Shown: positions 20,848 through 32,040 of the stretch, piece by piece
Layout: each line of letters opens with the position of its first letter
Numbering within the stretch: position 1 is the stretch's first letter
Origin: Polynucleobacter meluiroseus
GTDB lineage: Bacteria; Pseudomonadota; Gammaproteobacteria; Burkholderiales; Burkholderiaceae
Length of the DNA: 64,000 nt
Direction of reading: 5' to 3'
Assembly: GCA_945881875.1 (NCBI GenBank)
Contig: CAMCVH010000005.1
Location: 83,335-147,334 of the forward strand
The notes under the pieces: generated by a model
Seen by the model: only the letters and a program-made list of their open reading frames with translations
Told to the model about the DNA's origin: nothing
Databases searched by the model: none
Made by a program: the position numbers and the translations under genes

Positions 20848-22350
20848 TTATTCTTCGACGAAAGCTTCTTCTCTAGTTTTCTTGACCGCCGGCAGCATCA
20901 CAACAATAACCAATAATGCGGCTGCGATTAACAAGCCCAAAGATAATGGGCGAGTAAAGAAAACAGTGTAATCACCTCTAGCAAGAAGCATGGCGCGACG
21001 GAAATATTCTTCCATCATTGGGCCTAGAACAAAACCTAAGAGTAACGGTGCAGCTTCACAACGTAGCTTAGTAAACAAGTAACCAATAAGACCAAATGCA
21101 GCTGTTAGATAGATGTCAAAGGTAGTGTTGTTAACTGTATAAACACCAATACAACAGAACACTAGGATGGCTGGGTATAAATGTTTGTATGGAATTGTTA
21201 ACAATTTGACCCAAACCCCAATGAGTGGCAAGTTCAAGATGATCAACATCAAGTTACCAATCCACATTGAGGCAATCAAACCCCAGAAAAGAGCTGGGTT
21301 TGAAGACATGACCTGTGGACCGGGTTGAATGTTATGAATGGTCATCGCACCCACCATCAAAGCCATTACAGCATTTGGTGGAATACCAAGAGTCAACAAC
21401 GGAATGAATGAAGTTTGAGAGGCTGCATTATTAGCTGACTCAGGTCCAGCGACACCTTCAATAGCACCTTTGCCAAATTCAGCGCTGTGCTTAGAAGTTT
21501 TCTTTTCTAATGAATACGCTGAGAACGCTGCAAGTGGAGCACCGCCGCCTGGCAATACACCCAAGACTGACCCAATAGCTGTTCCGCGCAAAATCGAAGG
21601 CATCATGCGTTTAAAGTCGGCTTTTGAGGGCCACAGATTTGTTACTTTATCTAAAAATGTTTCGCGATTTTCTTTTTGCGCAAGGTTATTAATAATTTCA
21701 GCAAAACCAAACATTCCCATTGCAACTGCAACAAAGCCAATACCGTCTGTCATCTGAGGAATGTCAAATGAGTAACGTGCTGTGCCTGAGTTAACGTCAG
21801 TTCCAACTAGGCCTAGTAGGAGGCCCAAAACAATCATGGCAATCGCCTTAATAAGTGATCCTGATGCCAAAACAACTGCACCAATTAATCCCAAAACCAT
21901 CAAGGAAAAATACTCTGCAGGACCAAATTTAAAAGCCAATTCTGAAAGAGGTACAGCGAAAGCAGCTAAAACTAATGTCGCTACACAGCCCGCAAAGAAT
22001 GAGCCAAAACCTGCTGTAAATAGAGCAACACCAGCACGGCCACGACGTGCCATTTGATAACCGTCGATCGCGGTAACCACCGAGGATGATTCACCTGGTA
22101 TGTTGACCAGGATAGCTGTCGTAGATCCGCCATATTGTGCGCCGTAGTAAATACCAGCCAACATAATTAGAGCCGCAATAGGTGGCAATGCGTATGTTGC
22201 AGGCAATAGCATGGCAATCGTTGCGATTGGACCAAGCCCGGGTAGCACACCGATCAGGGTTCCTAATACGCAGCCAATCAAACAGTAAAGTAGATTTTGA
22301 TAGGTAAAAGCGGTACTGAAACCCAAGGCTAAGTTGTCAATTAATTCCAT
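20848..22350 (-). CDS. tctA: Tripartite tricarboxylate transporter, large membrane subunit TctA
   Basis: A 500-residue inner-membrane protein with about 11-12 hydrophobic segments. TctA signatures are GVLPGLGPIATIAMLLPAT near the N-terminus and GAAIGSVLGVLPGGGAP-type sequence in the middle, plus PGESSSVVTAIDG. It is the main channel subunit of a proton/sodium-driven solute importer that depends on a periplasmic binding protein (TctC/Bug). No such gene is in this window. AGGAGC precedes the start. It follows tctB by 17 bp. Confidence 0.93.
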   Translation of the reverse strand: MELIDNLALGFSTAFTYQNLLYCLIGCVLGTLIGVLPGLGPIATIAMLLPATYALPPIAALIMLAGIYYGAQYGGSTTAILVNIPGESSSVVTAIDGYQMARRGRAGVALFTAGFGSFFAGCVATLVLAAFAVPLSELAFKFGPAEYFSLMVLGLIGAVVLASGSLIKAIAMIVLGLLLGLVGTDVNSGTARYSFDIPQMTDGIGFVAVAMGMFGFAEIINNLAQKENRETFLDKVTNLWPSKADFKRMMPSILRGTAIGSVLGVLPGGGAPLAAFSAYSLEKKTSKHSAEFGKGAIEGVAGPESANNAASQTSFIPLLTLGIPPNAVMALMVGAMTIHNIQPGPQVMSSNPALFWGLIASMWIGNLMLIILNLPLIGVWVKLLTIPYKHLYPAILVFCCIGVYTVNNTTFDIYLTAAFGLIGYLFTKLRCEAAPLLLGFVLGPMMEEYFRRAMLLARGDYTVFFTRPLSLGLLIAAALLVIVVMLPAVKKTREEAFVEE

Positions 22351-22367
22351 TTAAATGCTCCTGGGGT

Positions 22368-22829
22368 TTAAGCGGTAAAAAAGCTTGGCCAAACTTGAAA
22401 CTGAAGTTTTAGACCCCAGACGAAAGCAACATAAGCAATAACATTAAGGATGATGGCGTTAACGACAGTACCCTTCCAATGAAATTCGTGGCTGGCTAGG
22501 GCTGAGATAAATACCAGTGCCAATATGGAGAGCATTAATCCGAGATGAGCCAAAACTAGACCAAAAAAGATAACTGAGCCAAGAACCCAAATAATTGATG
22601 GCCAATGCCATGGCTCAAGCTCATCAGTGCTTGTTTTTTTCGACATGGATGTCATTGTGATGATCGCGCCAAGTGTTGAAAGAAGAACGCCTAGCCAAAA
22701 AGGGAAAAATCCTGGCCCCATTTTTGCAGATGTACCCATGTTGTAACTTGTTGCGACGAAAGAAAAAGAAGCGCCAATGGCGACAAACAATAATCCTGCG
22801 GCAAAGTCTTTTTTGCTACGAATTTGCAT
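22368..22829 (-). CDS. tctB: Tripartite tricarboxylate transporter, small membrane subunit TctB
   Basis: A 153-residue inner-membrane protein with four hydrophobic segments and the TctB (DUF1468) N-terminal pattern GLLFVAIGASFSFVA...MGTSAKMGPGFFP. It is the first gene of tctB-tctA and is divergent from alaS. The binding protein gene that normally accompanies the pair is absent, so the carboxylate carried cannot be inferred. Confidence 0.9.
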   Translation of the reverse strand: MQIRSKKDFAAGLLFVAIGASFSFVATSYNMGTSAKMGPGFFPFWLGVLLSTLGAIITMTSMSKKTSTDELEPWHWPSIIWVLGSVIFFGLVLAHLGLMLSILALVFISALASHEFHWKGTVVNAIILNVIAYVAFVWGLKLQFQVWPSFFTA

Positions 22830-22956
22830 ACTAAAAACCTTTTATTCTTGTGTAGAAACGTCCAGGAGGTCGATTGTAAGCTTTCCAATGGCTGGCTGAC
22901 ATTTTATTAGATAAGGGTTTACTCTATGAAGTCATCTCTGAGTCATAATAATGGTC

Positions 22957-25584
22957 ATGAAAGTTACTCAAATACGCGAAAATTTCTTAAAGTTCTTTGA
23001 ATCCAAAGGGCATCAAGTTGTTTCATCTAGCCCTGTTGTTCCTGGTGATGATCCAACCCTGCTGTTCACTAATGCGGGCATGAACCAATTCAAGGATGTT
23101 TTTTTAGGCTTTGATAAGCGCCCGTACAAGAGAGCAACCACTGCTCAAAAATGTATTAGAGCGGGTGGCAAGCACAATGACCTCGATAACGTAGGCTATA
23201 CGGCCCGTCACCACACATTCTTTGAGATGTTGGGTAATTTCTCTTTTGGCGATTACTTCAAGCGTGACGCCATTAGTTATGCCTGGGAACTGCTGACAAC
23301 CGTTTATAAGCTACCACCTGAGAAATTATGGGTAACTGTTTACGCTGATGATGATGAAGCTTATGAAATTTGGAACAAGGAAGTTGGTGTTCCTGCTGAA
23401 CGCATAGTTCGAATTGGAGATAACAAAGGCGGTCGTTATGCTTCTGATAATTTCTGGATGATGGGTGATACCGGCCCTTGCGGACCGTGTACTGAGATTT
23501 TCTTTGATCATGGTGAGCACGTTGCAGGCGGCCCTCCTGGTAGCCCCAATGAAGATGGTGATCGCTATATTGAAGTCTGGAATAACGTTTTCATGCAATT
23601 CAATCGTGATGAAAACGGCGTCATGCATCCTTTGCCAAAACCAAGTGTCGATACTGGTATGGGCTTGGAGCGGATTGCTGCAGTTTTACAGCACGTTCAC
23701 TCTAATTATGAAATTGACCTTTTTGTTAACTTATTAAATGCTGCCAAAGCAGCAGTTGACGGTGCTGGGGTTGGTCAATGTGACGCCAATAGCCCATCAC
23801 TTAAAGTCATTGCTGATCATATTCGCGCATGTACTTTTACTGTTGTTGATGGAGTGATTCCTGGTAACGCTGGGCGCGGGTATGTATTGCGCCGTATTAC
23901 CCGACGTGCTATTCGCCATGGCTACAAGTTGGGTGCTCGAGCACCGTTCTTCCATAAAATCGTTAGCGCACTTGTTAAAGAAATGGGTGAAGCCTATCCT
24001 GAAGTACGAGCTAATGAAGCTCGCGTGACTGAGGTACTAAGGCAAGAGGAAGAGCGTTTCTTCCAAACCATTTCAAACGGTATGGAGATACTAGAAACAG
24101 CCCTTGCAACTGGCGTGAGAGTTATTGATGGTGAAACGGCGTTTAAATTACATGACACATTTGGATTTCCGCTCGATTTAACTGCAGACGTTTGTCGCGA
24201 GCGCGATGTTACTGTTGACGACGCTGGCTTTGAGGCGGCAATGAATTGCCAACGTGAACAAGCTAGAGCTGCTGGTAAGTTTAAGGTGGCGCAGGGACTT
24301 GAGTACGCTGGCGCACCTACAGATTTCCAGGGTTACGACAGCCTTAACCAAGAATCAGTCAAAGTATTGGCTTTGTACATCGATGGCACCCAGGTTCAAA
24401 GCGTTAAGTCTGGTGACAGTGCCGTGGTAGTTTTAGATAAGACACCGTTTTATGCAGAGTCTGGTGGCCAAGTTGGAGATGCAGGCGAGCTTCGCAACGC
24501 ATCGAGTCTATTTGAAGTTGAAGACACTCTTAAAATTCAGGCGGATGTTTTTGGGCACCATGGTCAAGTTCTCGAGGGTGAGATTAAGGTTGGTGATCAA
24601 CTGAGCGCTAAGGTCAACGCTGAGCGTCGCTCACGAACGATTCGCCATCACAGTGCCACTCATCTGATGCATAAAGCATTACGCGAAGTTTTAGGTACTC
24701 ATGTGCAGCAAAAGGGATCCTTGGTAGATCCTGATAAAACTCGATTTGACTTTACTCATACCGCACCGATGACTGCTGATGAAATTAAGCAAGTTGAAGA
24801 TTTAGTGAACGCTGAAATTTTGTCTAATGCTCAGGCATCAGCCAAAGTCATGAGTTTGGATGATGCGCAAAAGACTGGCGCCATGATGCTATTTGGTGAG
24901 AAGTACGGCGAGACAGTTCGTGTATTGGAAATTGGTTCATCAAAAGAACTTTGTGGCGGCACTCACGTGCAGCGAACAGGTGATATTGGCGTTTTCAAAA
25001 TCTTGGCTGAGAGTGGTGTGGCTGCTGGTATCCGACGAGTGGAAGCGATTGCCGGTGATCGCGCCTTGGCTTACCTCCAAAAATTAGATACTCAAGTCAA
25101 TCAACTCGCCGCTTCTCTCAAAACAAGTCCTACTGATTTACAGCAGCGTGTTACGCAATTACAAGATCACGCACGTTCTTTAGAAAAAGAGTTGGAGCGT
25201 TTAGGTTCTAAGTTGGCAGCTAGTCAAGGTGATGACTTGATGTCTCAAGCAATTGAGATAAAGGGTATTAAAGTACTCTCTGCTCAACTAGAGGGCGCCG
25301 ATGCCAAAGTTCTTAGAGAAACTCTTGATCAGTTAAAAAATAAACTCAAGTCAGCAACGATTGTTTTGGCATCTGTTCAGGATGGCAAAGTGCAATTGGC
25401 TGCAGGTGTAACGGCTGATGTGATTTCTAAAGTAAAGGCGGGCGACCTAGTTAACTTTGTCGCACAACAGGTTGGGGGTAAGGGTGGTGGTAAGCCTGAC
25501 TTAGCTATGGCTGGCGGTACCGATCCTAAAGGCCTTACGGTAGCATTACAAAGCGTCCAGGCTTGGGTAACGGAGCGTTTATGA
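22957..25584 (+). CDS. alaS: Alanyl-tRNA synthetase
   Basis: An 875-residue class II synthetase. The catalytic core holds [15 protein letters not shown] and [14 protein letters not shown]. The editing domain has [14 protein letters not shown] and the zinc ligand CGGTH near 666. A C-terminal region with a coiled coil (about 710-750) and glycine-rich [15 protein letters not shown] ends the protein. The ATG at 22957 fits the family N-terminus; one at 22951 is possible. Its stop overlaps the tusA-like start by 4 bp. Confidence 0.96.
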   Translation: MKVTQIRENFLKFFESKGHQVVSSSPVVPGDDPTLLFTNAGMNQFKDVFLGFDKRPYKRATTAQKCIRAGGKHNDLDNVGYTARHHTFFEMLGNFSFGDYFKRDAISYAWELLTTVYKLPPEKLWVTVYADDDEAYEIWNKEVGVPAERIVRIGDNKGGRYASDNFWMMGDTGPCGPCTEIFFDHGEHVAGGPPGSPNEDGDRYIEVWNNVFMQFNRDENGVMHPLPKPSVDTGMGLERIAAVLQHVHSNYEIDLFVNLLNAAKAAVDGAGVGQCDANSPSLKVIADHIRACTFTVVDGVIPGNAGRGYVLRRITRRAIRHGYKLGARAPFFHKIVSALVKEMGEAYPEVRANEARVTEVLRQEEERFFQTISNGMEILETALATGVRVIDGETAFKLHDTFGFPLDLTADVCRERDVTVDDAGFEAAMNCQREQARAAGKFKVAQGLEYAGAPTDFQGYDSLNQESVKVLALYIDGTQVQSVKSGDSAVVVLDKTPFYAESGGQVGDAGELRNASSLFEVEDTLKIQADVFGHHGQVLEGEIKVGDQLSAKVNAERRSRTIRHHSATHLMHKALREVLGTHVQQKGSLVDPDKTRFDFTHTAPMTADEIKQVEDLVNAEILSNAQASAKVMSLDDAQKTGAMMLFGEKYGETVRVLEIGSSKELCGGTHVQRTGDIGVFKILAESGVAAGIRRVEAIAGDRALAYLQKLDTQVNQLAASLKTSPTDLQQRVTQLQDHARSLEKELERLGSKLAASQGDDLMSQAIEIKGIKVLSAQLEGADAKVLRETLDQLKNKLKSATIVLASVQDGKVQLAAGVTADVISKVKAGDLVNFVAQQVGGKGGGKPDLAMAGGTDPKGLTVALQSVQAWVTERL

Positions 25585-25820
25585 GTACGCCAACACAAAT
25601 TGATAAAGAAGTAGATGCAACAGGATTAACTTGTCCACTTCCAATTTTGAGAGCCAAGAAGGCACTTGCAGAAATGCAGAGCGGTGAAATTTTAAAAATT
25701 ACTGCCACTGATATTGGATCTTGTGATGATTTTCCTGTTTTTGCGAAACATACAGGGAATGATTTAATAGCTCAAGAAAAAGTGGGTGATGCTTTTGTTT
25801 TCTATTTCAAACGTCGCTAA
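25581..25820 (+). CDS. TusA/SirA-family sulfurtransferase
   Basis: A 79-residue single-domain protein with the TusA signature [12 protein letters not shown] (Cys persulfide site) and the [17 protein letters not shown] segment with a second Cys. Family members carry sulfur as a persulfide for tRNA 2-thiouridine or molybdenum-cofactor synthesis. Translation is coupled to alaS by an ATGA overlap. Whether it is TusA itself or a paralogue cannot be told from sequence alone. Confidence 0.88.
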   Translation: MSTPTQIDKEVDATGLTCPLPILRAKKALAEMQSGEILKITATDIGSCDDFPVFAKHTGNDLIAQEKVGDAFVFYFKRR

Positions 25821-25846
25821 GCTCTTCATCAAGATTGTCAAAAATA

Positions 25847-25877
25847 AAAAAGCTCGATTAAATTAATCGAGCTTTTT
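25847..25877. terminator. Terminator between the tusA-like gene and galU
   Basis: A near-perfect 14-15-bp hairpin built on AAGCTCGATTAA and its complement with flanking A and T tracts, usable on either strand for these convergent genes. Confidence 0.9.
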
Positions 25878-25912
25878 GGTATTTAAAGGGTTGAACTATT
25901 TCAAGCTTTAAA

Positions 25913-26782
25913 TTAGCTTCGTGTTTTTAAAAACTCCTTGAAACCATCTTTGACCTCTGGGTGACGCAGCGCAAAATCAACAGTTGCTTTTAGATAGCCT
26001 AATTTGCTACCGCAGTCATATCGAACACCTTCATACTCATAAGCCAATACTTGCTCTTGACTCAAAAGAGATTGAATAGCATCTGTTAACTGTATTTCAC
26101 CACCAGCACCTGGCTTGATGTTTCTAATGTGATCAAAAATTCTTGAAGAAAGAATATATCGACCAACAACACCTAAGTTAGATGGTGCATTGGCAGGCTC
26201 TGGTTTTTCAACAATGCCATTAAGCTTATAAATACGATCTTCAAATACTTTGCCATCAATCACACCATAAGACTTACTTTGCTCTGGAGAGATCTTTTCA
26301 ACGCCCAATATGGAGCTGCGATAGTGTTGGTATTGACCAACCATCTGTTTCATGACTGGTACTGGACTATCAAGTAAATCGTCAGCCAAAATAACTGCAA
26401 AGGCTTCATCTCTAATTAATTTTTCCGCACAAAGAACGGCGTGACCTAAACCAAGAGCCTCTGGTTGACGAACATACACACAATCAACATGGCTTGGCTT
26501 AATACTGCGTACTAATTGAAGCAACTCTTTTTTGTTTTTAGCTTCAAGTTCAGCTTCTAATTCATAAGCTTTATCAAAGTGATCTTCAATCGCACGCTTG
26601 CTGCGACCCGTTACAAAGATCATTTCGGTGATGCCTGCTGCCATTGCTTCTTCCACGGCATATTGAATAAGTGGCTTATCAACCACATTCAACATCTCTT
26701 TGGGACTGGCCTTGGTTGCAGGTAAAAAACGCGTACCTAAACCAGCAACAGGGAAAACGGCTTTGGTAATTAAATTAGTCAT
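25913..26782 (-). CDS. galU: UTP-glucose-1-phosphate uridylyltransferase
   Basis: A 289-residue nucleotidyltransferase making UDP-glucose for cell-surface polysaccharides. The nucleotide-binding segment AVFPVAGLGTRFLPATKASP opens the protein, with KEMLNVVDKPLIQYAVEEA after it, ADDLL and GIVEKP in the core, and YDCGSKLGYLKA near the end. One base separates its start from the valS stop, so it is probably expressed with valS. Confidence 0.95.
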   Translation of the reverse strand: MTNLITKAVFPVAGLGTRFLPATKASPKEMLNVVDKPLIQYAVEEAMAAGITEMIFVTGRSKRAIEDHFDKAYELEAELEAKNKKELLQLVRSIKPSHVDCVYVRQPEALGLGHAVLCAEKLIRDEAFAVILADDLLDSPVPVMKQMVGQYQHYRSSILGVEKISPEQSKSYGVIDGKVFEDRIYKLNGIVEKPEPANAPSNLGVVGRYILSSRIFDHIRNIKPGAGGEIQLTDAIQSLLSQEQVLAYEYEGVRYDCGSKLGYLKATVDFALRHPEVKDGFKEFLKTRS

Positions 26783-26783
26783 A

Positions 26784-29645
26784 TCAGGATGGTAAACGAT
26801 TTAATTGACTTTTTAGTTTTTCAATAAGAGATTCAAATTCTGCAAGACGTTGCTTTTCTTGAACGACGACCGTCTCTGGTGCGCGAGCAACAAAGCTTTC
26901 GTTATTCAGTTTGGCATTGGCTTTTGTAATTTCACCATTAATCCGATCAATTTCTTTCCCAAGGCGAAGTTTCTCAGATCCTGCATCAATCTCAACTTTT
27001 AGCAAAATTTTAGTATTGCCAACGATTGCTACTGGAGCGCCGGCACCATCGGCTTCGAGTTGAGCTTCACTCTCATATATCTTAACTTCTGAGAGTTTCG
27101 CTAATGCTTGAATATATGGCGCTGCGACTTTTAAGTATTCAGCGTCACCTAAAACATAAAGTGGTACACGCAGAGCTGGGGAGATTTGCATTTCTCCACG
27201 TAAATTGCGGCACGCATCTACCAAAGCTTTAATTTCAGTGACCCAAGCTTCACTTTTCCCGTCGATTTTTTGAGTTTGAGCAACTGGGTAAGCTTGAAGG
27301 GCGATAGATTGCTTTTCTTGAGACTCAATCGGTTTACCAGAAATTGGCGCAACAATTTGCCAAAGTTCCTCGGTGATAAATGGAATGACTGGGTGAGCTA
27401 AACGCAAGATAGTTTCAAGAACTCTTAAAAGAGTTCTGCGAGTAGCCCTTTGTTGTGCCGGCGTACCGTTTTGAAGCTGAACTTTTGCTAGCTCCAAGTA
27501 CCAATCACAGTACTCATCCCAAACAAATTGATAGATAGATGTGGAGATATTATCAAAGCGATAATCTTTGAAACCTTTTTCAATATCTACTTCAACTCTT
27601 TGTAAGAGAGAAACGATCCAGCGATCAGCCGGTGAGAAATTGAGGTAGCCTTCTGGACCGCACTCACCAACACACTCTGCAATACCATTCTCTTGAGGTG
27701 TACCAGGACAGTTCATTAAAACGAATCTTGTGGCGTTCCATAGTTTGTTACAGAAGTTTCTGTAACCTTCACAGCGTTTTTGGTCGAAATTAATACTGCG
27801 ACCAAGAGTGGCCATCGATGCGAATGTAAACCTCAATGCATCTGTACCAAATGCTGGAATACCATCTGGGTACTCTTTCTTAGTCTTCTTGGTAATGCTC
27901 TCGGCTTGCTTGGGATTCATTAAGCCTGTCGTACGCTTTGCCAGAAGGGTTTCAAGGTCAATGCCATCAATAAGATCAATTGGGTCCAAGGTATTGCCTT
28001 TGGACTTACTCATCTTTTGACCCTCAGCATCTCTGACTAAGCCGTGAACATAAACAGTCTCAAAAGGAATCTTGCCAGTGAAGTGGCAGGTCATCATGAC
28101 CATGCGTGCCACCCAGAAGAAAATAATGTCAAACCCAGTAACTAGAGCTGATGAAGGTAAAAAGTGCGCTAATTCTGGCGTTTTGTTGGGCCACCCAAGT
28201 GAAGAAAATGGAACTAGAGCAGAGCTAAACCATGTATCCAAAACGTCATCATCACGACGTAATGAGCCCGTGTAGCCAGTAGCTTTTGCTTTAGCTTTCG
28301 CTTCATCTTCAGTTCTAGCAACAACAATCTTTCCATCTTCTTGATACCAAGCTGGAATCTGATGCCCCCACCATAATTGTCTTGAGATACACCAATCTTG
28401 GATACCCTCTAGCCACTGGTTATACGTCGTAGTCCAATTTTCTGGAACAAATTTCACATCGCCACATTTCACAGCATCGAGTGCAGCTTCGGCAATTGAT
28501 TTACCTGGGCGGTATAAATTGTGTTCTGAGGGCTTAGACATTGCCACGAACCATTGATCGGTTAGCATTGGCTCAATCACTGATTTAGTTCTATCTCCTC
28601 TAGGCACCATTAGGGTGTGAGGCTGAACTTTTTCTAACAAGTTCAAAGACTCTAAATCTGTCACGATGAGTTTTCTTGCATCAAAACGATCAAGCCCTTG
28701 ATACTTTTTAGGGGCTTGATGATTGATCTTGGCATCCAAGGTCAAGATATTGATCATTTCTAATTGGTGGCGTAAGCCAACCGCGTAGTCATTAAAGTCG
28801 TGAGCTGGAGTTACTTTTACAACACCAGTACCAAATGCAGGATCAACGTAATCATCAGCAATGATCGGAATCTTTCGATCAGAAAGAGGCAAATTAACTG
28901 TTTGACCAATCAAATGTTTATAACGCTCATCTTCTGGGTGAACCATCACAGCCACGTCACCCAACATTGTTTCTGGTCGTGTAGTGGCAACTGTCAAATG
29001 GCCTGAGCCATCTGTTAATGGGTAGCGTATGTGCCACATCGAACCTTGTTCTTCTTCGCTCTCAACTTCTAGGTCTGAGACAGCGGTACCAAGAATAGGA
29101 TCCCAGTTCACCAAGCGCTTGCCTCTATAAATTAAACCTTGCTCATATAAAGTGACAAATACTTCAACAACAGCTTGTGACATTTTGTCATCCATCGTGA
29201 AATATTCACGGCTCCAATCAATGGAAGCCCCCAAGCGGCGGATTTGACGGGTGATGGTTGAGCCTGATTGTTCTTTCCATGCCCAGACCTTCTCGAGGAA
29301 CTTTTCTCTTCCTAAATCGTGTCTAGACACCTTTTGAGCATCTAATTGTCTTTCAACTACGATCTGAGTAGCGATACCAGCATGGTCGGTACCTGGGACC
29401 CAGAGAGTATTCTTGCCGCTCATCCGAGCATGTCTAGCTAAGCCATCCATGATCGTTTGATTGAAGGCGTGACCCATATGAAGGGTGCCGGTGACGTTGG
29501 GCGGAGGCAGTTGGATGCAGAAACTAGCCTTTTGGTCGTCCAAAGTAGCGGTGGCAATACCCCTTTTTTCCCACTCGGGGCCCCATTGGGCCTCGATGTT
29601 GGAGGGTTCGAAAGATTTAGCGAGATCAGAAAGATTTTTAGACAT
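26784..29645 (-). CDS. valS: Valyl-tRNA synthetase
   Basis: A 953-residue class I synthetase. [16 protein letters not shown] holds the HIGH motif (near 57), an editing domain with [11 protein letters not shown] follows, KMSKSKGN lies near 540, and a C-terminal coiled coil (about 885-950) is typical of ValRS. The ATG at 29645 is chosen; the frame extends to a TTG at 29654. It is divergent from uvrD with 40 bp between starts. Confidence 0.96.
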   Translation of the reverse strand: MSKNLSDLAKSFEPSNIEAQWGPEWEKRGIATATLDDQKASFCIQLPPPNVTGTLHMGHAFNQTIMDGLARHARMSGKNTLWVPGTDHAGIATQIVVERQLDAQKVSRHDLGREKFLEKVWAWKEQSGSTITRQIRRLGASIDWSREYFTMDDKMSQAVVEVFVTLYEQGLIYRGKRLVNWDPILGTAVSDLEVESEEEQGSMWHIRYPLTDGSGHLTVATTRPETMLGDVAVMVHPEDERYKHLIGQTVNLPLSDRKIPIIADDYVDPAFGTGVVKVTPAHDFNDYAVGLRHQLEMINILTLDAKINHQAPKKYQGLDRFDARKLIVTDLESLNLLEKVQPHTLMVPRGDRTKSVIEPMLTDQWFVAMSKPSEHNLYRPGKSIAEAALDAVKCGDVKFVPENWTTTYNQWLEGIQDWCISRQLWWGHQIPAWYQEDGKIVVARTEDEAKAKAKATGYTGSLRRDDDVLDTWFSSALVPFSSLGWPNKTPELAHFLPSSALVTGFDIIFFWVARMVMMTCHFTGKIPFETVYVHGLVRDAEGQKMSKSKGNTLDPIDLIDGIDLETLLAKRTTGLMNPKQAESITKKTKKEYPDGIPAFGTDALRFTFASMATLGRSINFDQKRCEGYRNFCNKLWNATRFVLMNCPGTPQENGIAECVGECGPEGYLNFSPADRWIVSLLQRVEVDIEKGFKDYRFDNISTSIYQFVWDEYCDWYLELAKVQLQNGTPAQQRATRRTLLRVLETILRLAHPVIPFITEELWQIVAPISGKPIESQEKQSIALQAYPVAQTQKIDGKSEAWVTEIKALVDACRNLRGEMQISPALRVPLYVLGDAEYLKVAAPYIQALAKLSEVKIYESEAQLEADGAGAPVAIVGNTKILLKVEIDAGSEKLRLGKEIDRINGEITKANAKLNNESFVARAPETVVVQEKQRLAEFESLIEKLKSQLNRLPS

Positions 29646-29685
29646 AAGCAGCAATTATAATTTTTTGTTGAACCTAAAGGCACAT

Positions 29686-31983
29686 GTGACGAATATTCTT
29701 AATAATCTCAATCCAGAACAGCACGAAGCAGTCACTTTACCGCCCGTCAATGAGGCCGGAAATGCACAGTCTGCAATGATCTTGGCTGGAGCTGGCAGTG
29801 GCAAGACCAAAGTACTAACAACTCGCATTGCATGGTTAATTCAGACATCTCAGGCGTCTCCTGCAGGTATTTTGGCTGTAACTTTCACTAATAAAGCTGC
29901 CAAAGAGATGATGACCCGTCTTTCAGCGATGATGCCCATCAATACTCGGGGTATGTGGGTAGGTACTTTCCACGGCCTTTGTAATCGATTATTGAGGGCG
30001 CACCATAAAGATGCTGGATTACCGTCAACTTTCCAGATTTTAGATACACAAGATCAGCTATCGGCGATCAAGAGACTTCTCAAGTCTTTAAAAATCGATG
30101 ATGAAAAATATCCGCCGAAACAACTTCAATATTTCATTGCACATGCCAAAGAAAAAGGTATGCGTGCAAAAGATATGGATCGTGGTGATTCTTTTCAAAA
30201 TACGATGGTGGAGCTCTATCAAGCTTATGAAGAGCAGTGCCAACGCGAGGGCGTCGTTGATTTTGCCGAACTTTTATTGAGAAGCTATGAGTTACTCAAA
30301 CACCACCCGGCTATTCGCGAGCACTACCAAGAGCGTTTTCGCCACATTCTAGTGGATGAGTTTCAAGATACCAACGCTTTGCAATATGCGTGGTTAAAAC
30401 TGATATCTGGTTATGGCTCATCCAAGCCAAGTTCTGTTTTCGCTGTAGGTGATGATGATCAAAGTATTTACGCGTTTCGAGGAGCTGACGTTGAGAACAT
30501 GCGTTTATTTGAAAAACATTTCAAGCCACACTTAGTAAAGCTTGAACAAAATTACCGCTCTTTTGGGCATATTCTTGATGCGGCCAACCATCTCATTTCT
30601 AACAATACAGAGCGCTTAGGTAAGAATTTAAGAACTGATGCAGGACATGGTGAGCCAGTCAGAGTTTATGAGGCAGCAACGGATGGAACGGAAGCTGCTT
30701 GGATGGTAGATGAGATCAAAAGTTTGATTAATAGCGGCGGCACACGAAGCGAAACAGCAATTCTCTATAGAAGTAATGCGCAATCTCGAATTATTGAACA
30801 TGGATTGTTTTCTGCAGGTATTCCTTATCGCGTTTATGGTGGCTTGCGATTCTTTGAGCGAGCTGAGATTAAGCATGCCTTGGCTTATTTACGATTATTA
30901 GAAAATCCTAATGACGACACATCGTTTTCTAGAGTCGTGAACTTTCCAACCAGAGGTATTGGCGCCAAGAGTATTGAAACCCTACAAGATAGCGCTAAGC
31001 TTAACAATAGTTCTTTTTACGCTGCAGCTCCTTACTTAGATGGTAAAGCAGGCACATCTATCTCTGCCTTCATTCGATTAATTGATCATATGAGAGATGC
31101 AACGCGCCATTACTCCTTACCTGAGACAGTCGATTACGTGATTCAGAATAGCGGACTCATACAACATTATTTGACTGAGCGCGAAGGTCAAGATCGCGTA
31201 GAAAACTTACAAGAATTAGTGAATGCGGCAACAGCATTTATTGCTGAGGAAGGGATACCTCAAGATACCGCAGCAGGCACTTCAGATACTGAAGTTGTAG
31301 TTGAAATGTCACCACTGGCTGGGTTCTTAGCTCATGCTTCGTTAGAAGCTGGCGATAACCAAGCTCAAGCTGGGCAGGATGCTGTTCAATTAATGACTGT
31401 CCATGCTGCTAAGGGCTTGGAATTTACCAATGTATTCATTACAGGACTTGAAGAGGGATTATTTCCTCATGAAAATAGTGTGAACGAAGCAGACGGCTTG
31501 GAAGAGGAGCGTCGTTTAATGTATGTAGCGATTACTCGAGCTAAAGAGAGATTATTTTTGTCTCATACTCAATCAAGACTTTTGCATGGGCAAGTTCGCT
31601 ACAACCTACCTTCACGTTTTTTAGATGAGTTACCAGCAGAATCACTCAAGCATTTAACACCTAAGAATAAAGATGCACGTTGGGGTAGTACGACTACTAC
31701 CAGAATGCCTTCTTGGTCAGAAGGTAGTGATTGGGGTGGACGATCAGCCACCATCCCGCGTTCAATGCCTAGCTCTATTACAAGCCCTATTAGCAGTCTG
31801 TCGTGTAAAGAAAATGGACATGGTTTTAGAGTGGGGCAAAGTGTTTTTCATACTAAGTTTGGCGAAGGTCGCATTTTGGCCATTGAAGGTAGTGGTGATG
31901 AAGCCAAAGCGCAAGTTAACTTCAATCGGCATGGACCTAAATGGTTGCAATTAGCCATTGCTAAATTAACAGCGATTGATTAG
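29686..31983 (+). CDS. uvrD: DNA helicase II (UvrD/PcrA type)
   Basis: A 765-residue superfamily 1A helicase for nucleotide-excision and mismatch repair. Motif Ia Walker A is AGAGSGKT (near 34), motif II VDEFQDTN, motif III VGDDDQSIYAFRGA, motif IV LEQNYRS, motif V TVHAAKGLEF and motif VI LMYVAITRAKERL. A C-terminal VFHTKFGEGRILAIEG Tudor-like segment that binds RNA polymerase in UvrD/PcrA is present. The GTG at 29686, with AAAGG before it, gives the family N-terminus NILNNLNPEQHEAV; the frame runs open upstream into valS but is not plausible there. Confidence 0.94.
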   Translation: MTNILNNLNPEQHEAVTLPPVNEAGNAQSAMILAGAGSGKTKVLTTRIAWLIQTSQASPAGILAVTFTNKAAKEMMTRLSAMMPINTRGMWVGTFHGLCNRLLRAHHKDAGLPSTFQILDTQDQLSAIKRLLKSLKIDDEKYPPKQLQYFIAHAKEKGMRAKDMDRGDSFQNTMVELYQAYEEQCQREGVVDFAELLLRSYELLKHHPAIREHYQERFRHILVDEFQDTNALQYAWLKLISGYGSSKPSSVFAVGDDDQSIYAFRGADVENMRLFEKHFKPHLVKLEQNYRSFGHILDAANHLISNNTERLGKNLRTDAGHGEPVRVYEAATDGTEAAWMVDEIKSLINSGGTRSETAILYRSNAQSRIIEHGLFSAGIPYRVYGGLRFFERAEIKHALAYLRLLENPNDDTSFSRVVNFPTRGIGAKSIETLQDSAKLNNSSFYAAAPYLDGKAGTSISAFIRLIDHMRDATRHYSLPETVDYVIQNSGLIQHYLTEREGQDRVENLQELVNAATAFIAEEGIPQDTAAGTSDTEVVVEMSPLAGFLAHASLEAGDNQAQAGQDAVQLMTVHAAKGLEFTNVFITGLEEGLFPHENSVNEADGLEEERRLMYVAITRAKERLFLSHTQSRLLHGQVRYNLPSRFLDELPAESLKHLTPKNKDARWGSTTTTRMPSWSEGSDWGGRSATIPRSMPSSITSPISSLSCKENGHGFRVGQSVFHTKFGEGRILAIEGSGDEAKAQVNFNRHGPKWLQLAIAKLTAID

Positions 31984-32040
31984 TCACTACTTAAGTTATT
32001 TAATTCAAAAAAACGATTGTTGATTGAACTAAGTGATTGA

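Noticed and set aside
29485..29685. Longer N-terminus for uvrD
   Set aside because: The upstream frame runs over the valS start and has no helicase sequence; the GTG at 29686 gives the family N-terminus and has AAAGG before it.
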